Shown: positions 1 through 5,318, counted from the first letter of the stretch. The stretch is 8,005 nucleotides of DNA from an uncultured Faecalibacterium sp. (GCA_934503275.1 CAKSVD010000042.1:1-8005); one strand, 5' to 3'. Numbers and translations: made by a program. The notes: generated by a model not told the origin, from the sequence alone.

Positions 1-435
1 GTGCCCTTTGACCTTGCGTTCTTCCGCACCCCCTTTTTCCCGGGCGCGCAGAATGTTTACTGGACACTGGCGCTGGGCGTGCTGGCCATGGCAGGACTCA
101 AGCACTTTGAAAAGGAAAACGGCCTGCCCGGCTGGCAGGGCATCCTGTGTGCCGGGGGCTGCGCCGTGCTGGCGCTGGCTGCCAACACCGACTACAACGC
201 CATCGGCGTGATCATCATCTGCGCCCTGTACCTCACCCGCGCAGACCGCAAGCGGCAGTGCCTTGCAGGCGCGCTGCTGTTCTTGTTCGAGCTCACCGCC
301 CCGCTGGCCTTTGTGCTGGTCTGGTTCTATAACGGGCAGCGCGGCGCGTGCAGTCCGCTGCAAAAGAAGGCCTTTTACTGGTTCTACCCGGTGCACCTGC
401 TGGTGCTGGCAGGTATCACGAACCTGCTGCTGTAA
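1..435 (+). CDS. TraX-family membrane acyltransferase, C-terminal part (5' end outside window)
   Basis: The 144 visible residues are strongly hydrophobic, with membrane-spanning stretches at about residues 18-32, 46-60, 66-78, 86-110 and 124-143. The ending, with its aromatic FYWFYPVHLLVL stretch followed by a short hydrophobic tail, is the typical C-terminus of TraX-like proteins. That family is named after the F-plasmid protein that N-acetylates pilin. Chromosomal versions in Firmicutes are thought to be acyltransferases acting on unknown envelope substrates. The family is usually about 230-250 residues, so roughly the first third is missing. The reading frame is open at base 1, and the GTG there has no visible ribosome site, so it is treated as an internal codon. 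Family assignment rests on pattern recognition. The substrate is unknown. Confidence 0.75.
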   Translation: MPFDLAFFRTPFFPGAQNVYWTLALGVLAMAGLKHFEKENGLPGWQGILCAGGCAVLALAANTDYNAIGVIIICALYLTRADRKRQCLAGALLFLFELTAPLAFVLVWFYNGQRGACSPLQKKAFYWFYPVHLLVLAGITNLLL

Positions 436-464
436 AGTTTTTGCGAAAAGGCATTTATAATTTT

Positions 465-592
465 GGGGTTCTGAAAAGCCTGCGGAGCTTGTCGGGGCAA
501 AGCCCCTCCATCTGCTTGCGCAGACCGCTCTGCCGCTTAAAAGCCCCACTGGGGCTTTCATTGCTGCGCAAACGCGGGCTTTTCAGAACCCC
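465..592. repeat. 128-bp imperfect palindromic structured element (possible MITE or transcription terminator)
   Basis: The ends are 20-base inverted arms at 465-484 and 573-592. They match at 19 of 20 positions, and the odd one (T481 facing G576) would be a wobble pair in RNA. Inside lie nested hairpins: 494-498/502-506 (GGGGC/GCCCC), 511-515/520-524 (TCTGC/GCAGA), 540-547/551-558 (AAAGCCCC/GGGGCTTT) and 561-564/568-571. This gives a multi-branched fold closed by one long stem. The right arm runs into C then five T at 594-598, so on the plus strand it could end traX transcription. No open reading frame inside looks real. It sits between two convergent units. Whether it is a dispersed repeat cannot be told from one copy. 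Confidence 0.6.
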
Positions 593-609
593 CTTTTTCA
601 CAAGTAAAA

Positions 610-663
610 ACGCTACAAAAAGGAAAATCCCCCGCAGTTTTCACGAAACTACGAGGGATTTTC
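610..663 (-). terminator. Rho-independent terminator of the tRNA-Ser pair
   Basis: A 9-bp perfect stem pairs 623-631 with 655-663, and an inner AGTTT/AAACT stem pairs 636-640 with 646-650. Read on the minus strand, the hairpin is followed within two bases by five T (complement of 616-620). It starts two bases after the encoded CCA of tRNA-Ser(GCU), so it closes the tRNA transcript. Confidence 0.75.
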
Positions 664-664
664 T

Positions 665-758
665 TGGCGGAGTAGGAGGGATTTGAACCCTCGCGCCGTT
701 GTTTAGACGACCTACGCCCTTAGCAGGGGCGCCTCTTCGGCCTCTTGAGTACTACTCC
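665..758 (-). tRNA. tRNA-Ser(GCU), CCA encoded
   Basis: On the minus strand this folds as a class II tRNA. The acceptor stem is GGAGTAG (758-752) with CTACTCC (675-669), the discriminator G is at 668 and CCA is at 667-665. The anticodon stem is CGCCC/GGGCG with loop CTGCTAA, and the anticodon GCU lies at 724-722. A long variable arm, typical of serine tRNAs, precedes the T arm (GAGGG/CCCTC around TTCAAAT). It reads AGC/AGU serine codons. It is the second gene of a two-tRNA transcript, 33 bases after tRNA-Ser(UGA). Confidence 0.97.
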
Positions 759-791
759 AGAGCAAAGTGTGTTACACTTATTCAATAAAAA

Positions 792-879
792 TGGCGGAGA
801 GAGTGGGATTCGAACCCACGGTACGTCGCCGTACGGCAGTTTTCAAGACTGCTTCCTTAAACCACTCGGACATCTCTCC
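792..879 (-). tRNA. tRNA-Ser(UGA), CCA encoded
   Basis: Minus-strand class II tRNA. The acceptor stem is GGAGAGA (879-873) with TCTCTCC (802-796), the discriminator G is at 795 and CCA is at 794-792. The anticodon stem-loop GCAGT-CTTGAAA-ACTGC places UGA at 845-843. The long variable arm can pair GTAC with GTAC, and the T arm is GTGGG/CCCAC around TTCGAAT. It reads UCN serine codons, chiefly UCA and UCG. It is the promoter-proximal gene of the tandem pair, so the two main serine isoacceptor groups are co-transcribed here. Confidence 0.97.
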
Positions 880-918
880 TTGTGGACACTCGCGTTACGC
901 CGTGTCGAATGCCTAATT

Positions 919-947
919 ACTTTACCAGATTTACACCGTTCTGTCAA
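919..947 (-). promoter_or_regulatory. Sigma-A promoter of the tRNA-Ser pair
   Basis: On the minus strand there is a perfect TTGACA -35 box (947-942), exactly 17 bases of spacer, then TAAAGT as -10 box (924-919; 4 of 6 to consensus). The expected start near 912 leaves a leader of about 32 bases before the tRNA-Ser(UGA) 5' end at 879. The rest of the 880-1110 gap also holds the divergent repressor promoter and, around an 8-bp palindrome at 981-988, a direct repeat CTGTAGG (974-980 and 990-996) of unknown meaning. Confidence 0.75.
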
Positions 948-1017
948 GCCCTTATACAAATTTTTTCTTTTTTCTGTAGGGCAGCTGCACTGTAGGCGCA
1001 TTTATCACAACCTTTAT

Positions 1018-1033
1018 TCGAAGTTTTTTTCGA
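1018..1033. promoter_or_regulatory. Candidate operator TCGAA-N6-TTCGA upstream of the XRE-S24 repressor promoter
   Basis: A perfect 5+5 inverted repeat ends seven bases before the -35 box of the repressor promoter. A second, weaker one (TGTTG-N11-CAACA, 1059-1079) straddles the -10 box. Repressors of this class commonly bind their own control region, so either may be an autoregulatory operator. The canonical Gram-positive LexA box GAAC-N4-GTTC was not seen in this gap. Dyads this short also arise by chance in AT-rich DNA. Confidence 0.3.
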
Positions 1034-1040
1034 TTTTCTC

Positions 1041-1069
1041 TTTACAGAAACACCTTTTTGTTGTATAAT
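1041..1069 (+). promoter_or_regulatory. Sigma-A promoter of the XRE-S24 repressor gene
   Basis: TTTACA (1041-1046; 5 of 6 to consensus), a 17-base spacer, then a perfect TATAAT (1064-1069). The implied start near 1076 gives a leader of about 35 bases that includes the AAGGAG ribosome site. This is the best plus-strand promoter in the window. Confidence 0.82.
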
Positions 1070-1110
1070 AAAACCAACATAAACCACCCATCGGGAAAAG
1101 GAGCATCATC

Positions 1111-1743
1111 ATGTCGTTTTCAGAGCTATTGAAGCAGTGCCGCAAAAAGCAGGGCGTCAGCCAAGCGGAGCTTGCCTCCAGACTGGGGGTCACCCAGCAG
1201 GCTGTCGGCAAGTGGGAAAGCGGCAAATCCTCCCCCGACCCCTCCACTGTGGCACGGATCGCGGAACTGTTGAACACCACGGCAGACTATCTGCTGGGGC
1301 TGTACCGCCCGGTCAGCAACGTTTCTGCTCCCGAGGAGCGCTTTTTCGGCAGCTATACCGAGAGCCTGATCCCGGTCATCGGCACGGTAAAGGCCGGTTA
1401 CGGCGCACTGGCCTTTGAAGAGGACTACGGGCAGGAGTACGCCCGCGTAAAGGATCCCGCCAACTATTTTTATCTGGTGGTGCGCGGCGACAGCATGGAG
1501 CCCCGCATTCAGGACGGCGACCTTGCGCTGGTGCACAAGCAGGACACGCTGGAAAACGGCGACCTTGGCGTACTGATCTACGGCGACGAGGGCGAGGGCA
1601 CCCTCAAGCGCTACATCCAGCGCGGCAACTGCGTGGTGCTGCAGCCCTTCAACCCCGCCTATCATGAAATGGTCATCAAGGGCGAGGAGTTGAACCACCT
1701 GCACATTGCAGGCCGCGTGGTGGAGACCAAAGCCAAGTGGTAA
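1111..1743 (+). CDS. XRE-family transcriptional repressor with C-terminal S24 (LexA/CI-like) autoprotease domain
   Basis: A 210-residue cytoplasmic regulator. Residues 4-62 form a helix-turn-helix of the XRE/Cro-CI type (SQAELASRLGVTQQAVGKWE), and residues about 86-205 form an S24 peptidase fold. The catalytic pair is visible as Ser128 in GDSMEP and Lys166 in GTLKRYI. The scissile bond of this family fits Ala95-Gly96 in GTVKAGYG. By analogy with CI-type repressors, RecA filaments formed on damaged DNA would trigger self-cleavage and release target genes. It is not LexA itself, because the DNA-binding domain is XRE rather than the LexA winged helix. AAGGAG at 1098-1103, seven bases before ATG, supports the start. 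It has its own promoter and terminator. The next genes on the same strand encode a putative DNA repair pair, which fits a damage-response role. It could also be a leftover phage repressor, but no other phage gene is present. Confidence 0.9.
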   Translation: MSFSELLKQCRKKQGVSQAELASRLGVTQQAVGKWESGKSSPDPSTVARIAELLNTTADYLLGLYRPVSNVSAPEERFFGSYTESLIPVIGTVKAGYGALAFEEDYGQEYARVKDPANYFYLVVRGDSMEPRIQDGDLALVHKQDTLENGDLGVLIYGDEGEGTLKRYIQRGNCVVLQPFNPAYHEMVIKGEELNHLHIAGRVVETKAKW

Positions 1744-1780
1744 GCCGGGCGATTTAAAATTTCGCTGCTGACCTATTTTC

Positions 1781-1818
1781 ATAAAGCCATCTGCTGTTTT
1801 GCGCATGGCTTTATTTTT
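1781..1818 (+). terminator. Rho-independent terminator after the XRE-S24 gene
   Basis: A perfect 10-bp inverted repeat (1781-1790 with 1805-1814) is followed by a T-rich tail (1814-1818). It lies 37 bases after the stop codon. The stem is AT-rich with four GC pairs, so termination may be partial. This matters because no convincing promoter is visible between it and the radical SAM gene. Confidence 0.72.
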
Positions 1819-1860
1819 GACCCTTTTTCCGGTTTTATCCCATTTGGAGGTGCATTCTGC

Positions 1861-3219
1861 ATGGAACAGACCCTGATGGACAAGCTGACCATTCTGGCCG
1901 ACAGCGCCAAATATGACGTTGCCTGCACCTCCAGCGGTGCGTCCCGCACCGCGCGCCCGGGCACGGTGGGCAGCTGCTATGCCCCGGGCTGCTGCCACGC
2001 CTTTACCGCCGATGGCCGCTGCGTCAGCCTGCTCAAGGTGCTCATGACCAACTGCTGCTCCTTCGACTGCGGCTACTGCGTCAATCGCCGCTCCAACGAT
2101 ATCCCCCGCGCCACCTTTGCGCCCCGGGAGTTGGCAGAGCTGACCATGGAGTTCTACCGCCGCAACTACATCGAGGGGCTGTTTTTGTCCAGCGCGGTGC
2201 TAGGCACCCCGGACTACACCACCGAGCGGATGCTGGCGGTGCTGCGGCTGCTGCGGGGCGAATACCGCTTTGGGGGCTACATCCACGCCAAGGCCATCCC
2301 GGGCACAAGCCCGGAACTTTTGCAGCAGCTGGGGTATCTGGCCGACCGTCTGAGCGTGAACGTGGAACTGCCCAGCGAGCGCAGCTTGAATCTGCTGGCC
2401 CCGGACAAGGGGCGGCACTCCATCTTCCGTCCCATGAAGCAGATCGCGGTGTCCGGTGCTGCCAGCCGGGAGGAACTTACCCTTTACCGCCACGCGCCCA
2501 AATTTGCCCCCGCCGGGCAGAGCACCCAGATGATCGTGGGCGCTTCGCCGGAGACGGACTATCACATTTTAAAGCTGACCGAGGGGATGTACCAGAAATA
2601 CGGGCTGAAGCGGGTGTTCTACTCCGCTTACATCCCGGTGGCCGAGGACACCCGCCTGCCCGCACTGGACACAAAGCCGCCCCTTCTGCGGGAGCACCGG
2701 CTGTATCAGGCCGACTGGCTGCTGCGGTTCTACCAGTTCGAGGCAGACGAAATTTTAGATAAGGATAACCCCAACTTCAACCCCTATCTGGACCCCAAAT
2801 GCAACTGGGCGGTGCAGCACTACGGGCTGTTTCCGGTGGATGTGAACCGTGCCCCCTTCGAGATGCTGCTGCGGGTGCCGGGCATCGGCCCCAAAAGCGC
2901 CCGGCGCATCTGGCGCGCCCGCAAGCAGGCGGCACTGGGGTTGGACGAACTCAAGCGCATGGGCGTGGTGCTCAAGCGGGCGCAGTACTTCATCACCTGC
3001 CGGGGCTTTTCCGGGGCGCACCCGGGGCGCGGCAGTGCCGGGCGGGAGCGCATCACCCGGGCACTCATCGACCCCAACGTATTCAACGGCAGCTGCGAGC
3101 AGCTGAGCCTGTTCAGCCCGCCCGCTGTGGACAACCTCATCGGGCAGGGCGTGCCGCCCCGGGCGGCTGTCCGCATGGTACGGGAGGAGGCGGTGCAATG
3201 TCTTGCCAAGGCGCTGTAA
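1861..3219 (+). CDS. Radical SAM protein, putative DNA repair/modification (UDG-linked rSAM family)
   Basis: A 452-residue cytoplasmic enzyme. The radical SAM CX3CX2C motif that holds the [4Fe-4S] cluster is C66-C70-C73, in a TNCCSFDCGYCVNR context. Further cysteines at 39, 44, 45, 54 and 65 precede it. Residues 336-380 contain a helix-hairpin-helix DNA-binding motif (LLRVPGIGPKSARRI). Near the C-terminus, residues 414-418 read QLSLF, the consensus sliding-clamp-binding pentapeptide. The arrangement matches the family I know as TIGR03916, described as linked to a uracil-DNA-glycosylase-like partner and presumed to act in DNA repair or modification. The reaction is unknown. GGAGG at 1846-1850, ten bases from ATG, supports the start. 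The 3' end overlaps the partner gene by 22 bases. Expression probably comes from its own unseen promoter or from read-through past the weak upstream terminator. Confidence 0.92.
   Translation: MEQTLMDKLTILADSAKYDVACTSSGASRTARPGTVGSCYAPGCCHAFTADGRCVSLLKVLMTNCCSFDCGYCVNRRSNDIPRATFAPRELAELTMEFYRRNYIEGLFLSSAVLGTPDYTTERMLAVLRLLRGEYRFGGYIHAKAIPGTSPELLQQLGYLADRLSVNVELPSERSLNLLAPDKGRHSIFRPMKQIAVSGAASREELTLYRHAPKFAPAGQSTQMIVGASPETDYHILKLTEGMYQKYGLKRVFYSAYIPVAEDTRLPALDTKPPLLREHRLYQADWLLRFYQFEADEILDKDNPNFNPYLDPKCNWAVQHYGLFPVDVNRAPFEMLLRVPGIGPKSARRIWRARKQAALGLDELKRMGVVLKRAQYFITCRGFSGAHPGRGSAGRERITRALIDPNVFNGSCEQLSLFSPPAVDNLIGQGVPPRAAVRMVREEAVQCLAKAL
3100..3114 (+). other. Codons for QLSLF, canonical beta-clamp-binding motif in the radical SAM protein
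   Basis: Residues 414-418 are an exact match to the bacterial sliding-clamp (DnaN) binding consensus QL(S/D)LF, found in polymerases, MutS/MutL and other repair factors. It lies about 34 residues after the helix-hairpin-helix domain, in a proline- and glycine-containing tail likely to be flexible, which is the usual placement for such motifs. Confidence 0.65.
3185..3190 (+). promoter_or_regulatory. Ribosome binding site of the DUF4130 gene, inside the radical SAM coding sequence
   Basis: AGGAGG lies seven bases before the ATG at 3198, within the last codons of the upstream gene. It fixes the start of the partner and indicates translational coupling. The same frame stays open upstream to 2799, but that part reads as low-complexity Arg/Ala/Gly translation of the overlapping gene and is not coding. 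Confidence 0.85.
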
Positions 3220-3995
3220 GCCCCAAGGGGGCGCGCAAGCTGCACGACGCCGACGTAGTCTACCTGTATGACGGCAGCTTTGAGGGCTTTTTGTGCTGCG
3301 TGTACGAAAGCTTTGCCCAGCACGAACTTCCTTTTGCGGTGTGGACGCCCCAGCGGGAGACTGCCACCCTTTACCCGGTCAAGGACATTGCCACCGACCC
3401 CGCCGTTGCCCGGCGGGTGTTCGCCAGCTTTGGCAAAAAACTGGGCGCAGAGACCGAGTACCTCGTCAGCCGGGATTTTCTCTCCGGGCAGGAGGATAAG
3501 GAACTGCTGTTGCTCCGGTTTCTGCATCTGGCCTTTGCGCTGGGCCCGGGCACGGTCAAGCGGGAGGGGCACCCGGTGGTCGCGCCCCTCTACGCCATGA
3601 AAAAAAGTCTGGACTGGGAGGTGGACAAGTTTCAGGGCTTTGTGCGGTTCGAGGAGCACGACGGGATGCTGGGCGCGGTCATCCACCCCAAAAATTATAT
3701 CCTCCCCCTGCTGCGCCCGCACTTCTGCGGACGCTTTCCGGAGGAGGATTTCATGATCTACGATGCCGTCCATCAGGCGGTGCTGCTGCACGAGGGACAC
3801 AGCACCCGGCTGCTGGAGTTGGCAGCGCCCTTGGAACTGCCGCCGCCCAGCGCGCGGGAGCAGCAGTTTCAGGCGCTGTGGACGCAATTCTACAAAACGC
3901 TGGAGATCAAAGCGCGTCACAACGAAAAAGGCCGCATGACCCATTGCCCCAAGCGCTTCTGGGGCGATATGGTGGAGTTGCGGGGGGAATTGTAA
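3198..3995 (+). CDS. DUF4130 / TIGR03915-type partner of the radical SAM protein (putative DNA metabolism protein)
   Basis: A 265-residue soluble protein with no signal peptide or membrane segment. The N-terminal VVYLYDGSFEGFLCCVYESF stretch (residues 20-39) and the C-terminal YKTLEIKARHNEKGRMTHCP region ending in RFWGDMVE (232-260) are the hallmarks I associate with the DUF4130 family. That family is nearly always encoded beside the radical SAM protein and is sometimes fused to a uracil-DNA-glycosylase-like domain. Here there is no such fusion: the protein ends directly after the DUF4130 signature. The gene overlaps the radical SAM gene by 22 bases, so the two are very likely made together and may form a complex. 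Its own catalytic role is unknown. The stop codon abuts the stop of the convergent XRE gene, with no base between. Confidence 0.9.
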   Translation: MSCQGAVSPKGARKLHDADVVYLYDGSFEGFLCCVYESFAQHELPFAVWTPQRETATLYPVKDIATDPAVARRVFASFGKKLGAETEYLVSRDFLSGQEDKELLLLRFLHLAFALGPGTVKREGHPVVAPLYAMKKSLDWEVDKFQGFVRFEEHDGMLGAVIHPKNYILPLLRPHFCGRFPEEDFMIYDAVHQAVLLHEGHSTRLLELAAPLELPPPSAREQQFQALWTQFYKTLEIKARHNEKGRMTHCPKRFWGDMVELRGEL

Positions 3996-4400
3996 TTATT
4001 TTTCCTGTGCTTCCAGTGCGCTTTCCACGCCCTTGAGCAGATCCTCTGCCGGGATGCCGTAAAGCCTTGCCAGCGCCATCAGGTTAGAGGTGTTCGGCTC
4101 CGAGGTGCCGTTCTCCCACTTGGACACTGCCTGACGGCTTACACCGATAGTCTCAGCCACAAACTCCTGCGTCATCTTGCAGCGGGTGCGGTTCTCCTTG
4201 AGCATTTCAGAAAGCGACTTGCGCACGATCTTGACTTCCTCCGTAAGTTTGGGCGGCTTTTCCAGATTGCGGGCAATGCGCCAGAGCAGGTAGAGTGCAG
4301 CCACGATGGCCACCGGCAGCAGCAGCCGCACGAGCATCGTCGCGATGCTCACCGTCTGGAGCGCTCTGAAAAAAAGGTTGGTCAGAAAATCACTTTTCAT
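3996..4400 (-). CDS. Membrane-anchored XRE regulator (N-terminal membrane segment, C-terminal helix-turn-helix)
   Basis: A 134-residue protein. A hydrophobic segment at residues 18-40 (VSIATMLVRLLLPVAIVAAL region) is flanked on the inner side by RIARNLEK. A linker and then an XRE helix-turn-helix follow at about residues 66-122 (MTQEFVAETIGVSRQAVSKWE, including the typical SRQAVSKWENG). XRE proteins with membrane parts usually carry the HTH first; here the order is reversed. An ideal AAAGGAGG site (4416-4409) eight bases before ATG supports the start. With the positively charged RIARN after the segment, the HTH should face the cytoplasm. The protein is probably a repressor tied to the membrane or to a membrane partner. 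Its target is unknown; its own promoter region and the divergent cyclophilin promoter are natural candidates. Confidence 0.85.
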   Translation of the reverse strand: MKSDFLTNLFFRALQTVSIATMLVRLLLPVAIVAALYLLWRIARNLEKPPKLTEEVKIVRKSLSEMLKENRTRCKMTQEFVAETIGVSRQAVSKWENGTSEPNTSNLMALARLYGIPAEDLLKGVESALEAQEK

Positions 4401-4448
4401 ATTCGTTTCCTCCTTTGGAAGCTTTCTCTTGTGGTTTTTTGTGGCACG

Positions 4449-4477
4449 ATTCTAGCACAAAAGCCCGGTTGCGTCCA
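4449..4477 (-). promoter_or_regulatory. Promoter of the membrane-anchored XRE gene with overlapping dyad
   Basis: On the minus strand, TGGACG (4477-4472; 4 of 6) and TAGAAT (4454-4449; 5 of 6) are 17 bases apart, and TGC just before the -10 box makes it an extended type. A GGTTG-N7-CAACC dyad (4467-4483) covers the -35 box, and the nonamer CCGGTTGCG occurs at 4465-4473 and again at 4496-4504, 31 bases (about three helical turns) apart. This is a plausible autorepressor site. Confidence 0.6.
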
Positions 4478-4559
4478 CCAACCAGAGCGCAAACTCCGGT
4501 TGCGGCGCGCATTTTTAGCCTATTGGGGCAGATAATTCACAAAAACGTTGCATCTGCAT

Positions 4560-4589
4560 CGTTGCAACGGGCAAAACCTATGGTATACT
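4560..4589 (+). promoter_or_regulatory. Extended -10 promoter of the cyclophilin gene with 10-bp palindrome
   Basis: TGGTATACT (4581-4589) is an extended -10 element (5 of 6 in the hexamer). TTGCAA at 4562-4567, 16 bases upstream, is a 4-of-6 -35 box. It lies within a perfect palindrome CGTTGCAACG (4560-4569), and CGTTGCA occurs once more at 4546-4552. The transcript leader (about 4596-4668) can form two hairpins, 4603-4608/4615-4620 and 4629-4633/4637-4641, just before the ribosome site. Confidence 0.65.
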
Positions 4590-4668
4590 ATAAGGGATAT
4601 CCGGGCAGGCATTTCTGCCCCCCAACACCCCCGCTGCGGGGTCAACACAAAAGGAGTATTGTAGCGTT

Positions 4669-5145
4669 ATGGTTCGCATTACTATGGAAGACGGCGGCAT
4701 CATCGACATCGAGCTGAACGAGGAAGTTGCCCCCATCACCTGTGAGAATTTCAAAAAGCTGGTCAAGGAAGGCTTTTACAACGGCCTGACCTTCCACCGG
4801 GTCATCCCCGGCTTTATGATCCAGGGCGGCTGCCCGCTGGGCACCGGTACCGGCGGCCCGGGCTGGAACATCAAGGGCGAGTTTGCCGCTAACGGCGTCA
4901 ACAACCCCCTCAAGCACACCCGCGGTGTGATCAGCATGGCCCGCAGCATGAACCCCAACAGCGCAGGCAGCCAGTTCTTCATCATGCACAAGGATGCCCC
5001 CCATCTGGACGGCCAGTACGCCGCCTTTGGCAAGGTGGTTTCCGGCATGGACGTTGTGGATAAGATCGCTGCCGTCCGCACCGACTGGAACGACAAGCCC
5101 ACCACCCCGGTCAAGATGAAGACCGTGGAACTCATCGAGGGCTAA
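4669..5145 (+). CDS. ppiB: Cytoplasmic cyclophilin-type peptidyl-prolyl cis-trans isomerase
   Basis: A 158-residue single-domain cyclophilin without signal peptide, so it acts in the cytoplasm and speeds cis-trans isomerisation at Xaa-Pro bonds during folding. The family core is clear: TFHRVIPGFMIQGG holds Arg44 (the catalytic arginine), Phe49, Met50 and Gln52. SAGSQFFI at 98-105 and LDGQYAAFGKV at 113-123 complete the pocket. At the positions of human cyclophilin A Trp121 and His126 it has His112 and Tyr117; loss of the tryptophan is usual in bacterial members and predicts weak cyclosporin binding. The start at ATG 4669 has AGGAG at 4652-4656, a rather long 12-base spacing; no better in-frame start is nearby. 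The gene stands alone, with its own promoter and terminator. The symbol is by similarity to cytoplasmic PpiB proteins. Confidence 0.95.
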   Translation: MVRITMEDGGIIDIELNEEVAPITCENFKKLVKEGFYNGLTFHRVIPGFMIQGGCPLGTGTGGPGWNIKGEFAANGVNNPLKHTRGVISMARSMNPNSAGSQFFIMHKDAPHLDGQYAAFGKVVSGMDVVDKIAAVRTDWNDKPTTPVKMKTVELIEG

Positions 5146-5155
5146 TTTTAAATTC

Positions 5156-5195
5156 AAAATAGCGGAGCACCCTGCGGGTGTTCCGCTATTTTTTT
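5156..5195 (+). terminator. Strong Rho-independent terminator after the cyclophilin gene
   Basis: A 17-bp stem (5156-5172 with 5176-5192, one G-T wobble) with a 3-base loop is followed by a run of seven T (5189-5195). It begins 10 bases after the stop codon. Confidence 0.93.
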
Positions 5196-5205
5196 GCAAA
5201 AAACT

Positions 5206-5253
5206 CTCTGTGAAAAGGATACCCCGGAGCGTCCGCAGACGCTCCGGGGTATC
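5206..5253 (-). terminator. Hairpin terminator of the FAD oxidoreductase operon
   Basis: A perfect 16-bp inverted repeat (5218-5233 with 5238-5253) has a 4-base loop. Read on the minus strand it is followed by C and four T (5216-5213). It lies 65 bases beyond the oxidoreductase stop codon and back to back with the cyclophilin terminator, insulating the two convergent units. The T tract is short, but the stem is very stable. Confidence 0.75.
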
Positions 5254-5318
5254 GAAATAAAAAATCAAATTCCTTGGAGCATGGCCAAAGCGCACGCGGC
5301 GGCCATTTCAAATCGTTT

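Noticed and set aside
456..461. Perfect TATAAT on the plus strand after traX
   Set aside because: No -35-like hexamer at 16-18 bases upstream and no gene follows on that strand before the tRNA terminator.
745..1068. Open reading frame on the plus strand containing a GESGIRTHGT peptide
   Set aside because: This peptide is the well-known false product of reading a serine tRNA gene backwards. The frame crosses the tRNA-Ser genes and has no ribosome site.
665..1743. Prophage or integrative element scar at the tRNA-Ser genes next to the S24 repressor
   Set aside because: No integrase, no duplicated tRNA 3' end and no phage structural genes. The repressor has host-like composition and its own control signals.
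1817..1845. TTGACC as -35 box of a promoter for the radical SAM gene
   Set aside because: No acceptable -10 hexamer at 16-18 bases; CCATTT is there, and the start would fall at or past the ribosome site.
1126..1998. Minus-strand open frame (290 codons) opposite the XRE-S24 gene
   Set aside because: Shadow frame in GC-rich DNA. It crosses a terminator and the start of the next gene, and its composition is alanine/glycine/histidine-rich without domains.
2799..3197. Upstream extension of the DUF4130 frame
   Set aside because: The extra 133 codons are low-complexity and overlap the radical SAM gene. The AGGAGG at 3185-3190 fixes the start at 3198.
2820..3944. Long minus-strand open frame (374 codons) opposite the radical SAM pair
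   Set aside because: It is the antisense shadow of two well-supported overlapping genes, with no ribosome site and no recognisable domain.
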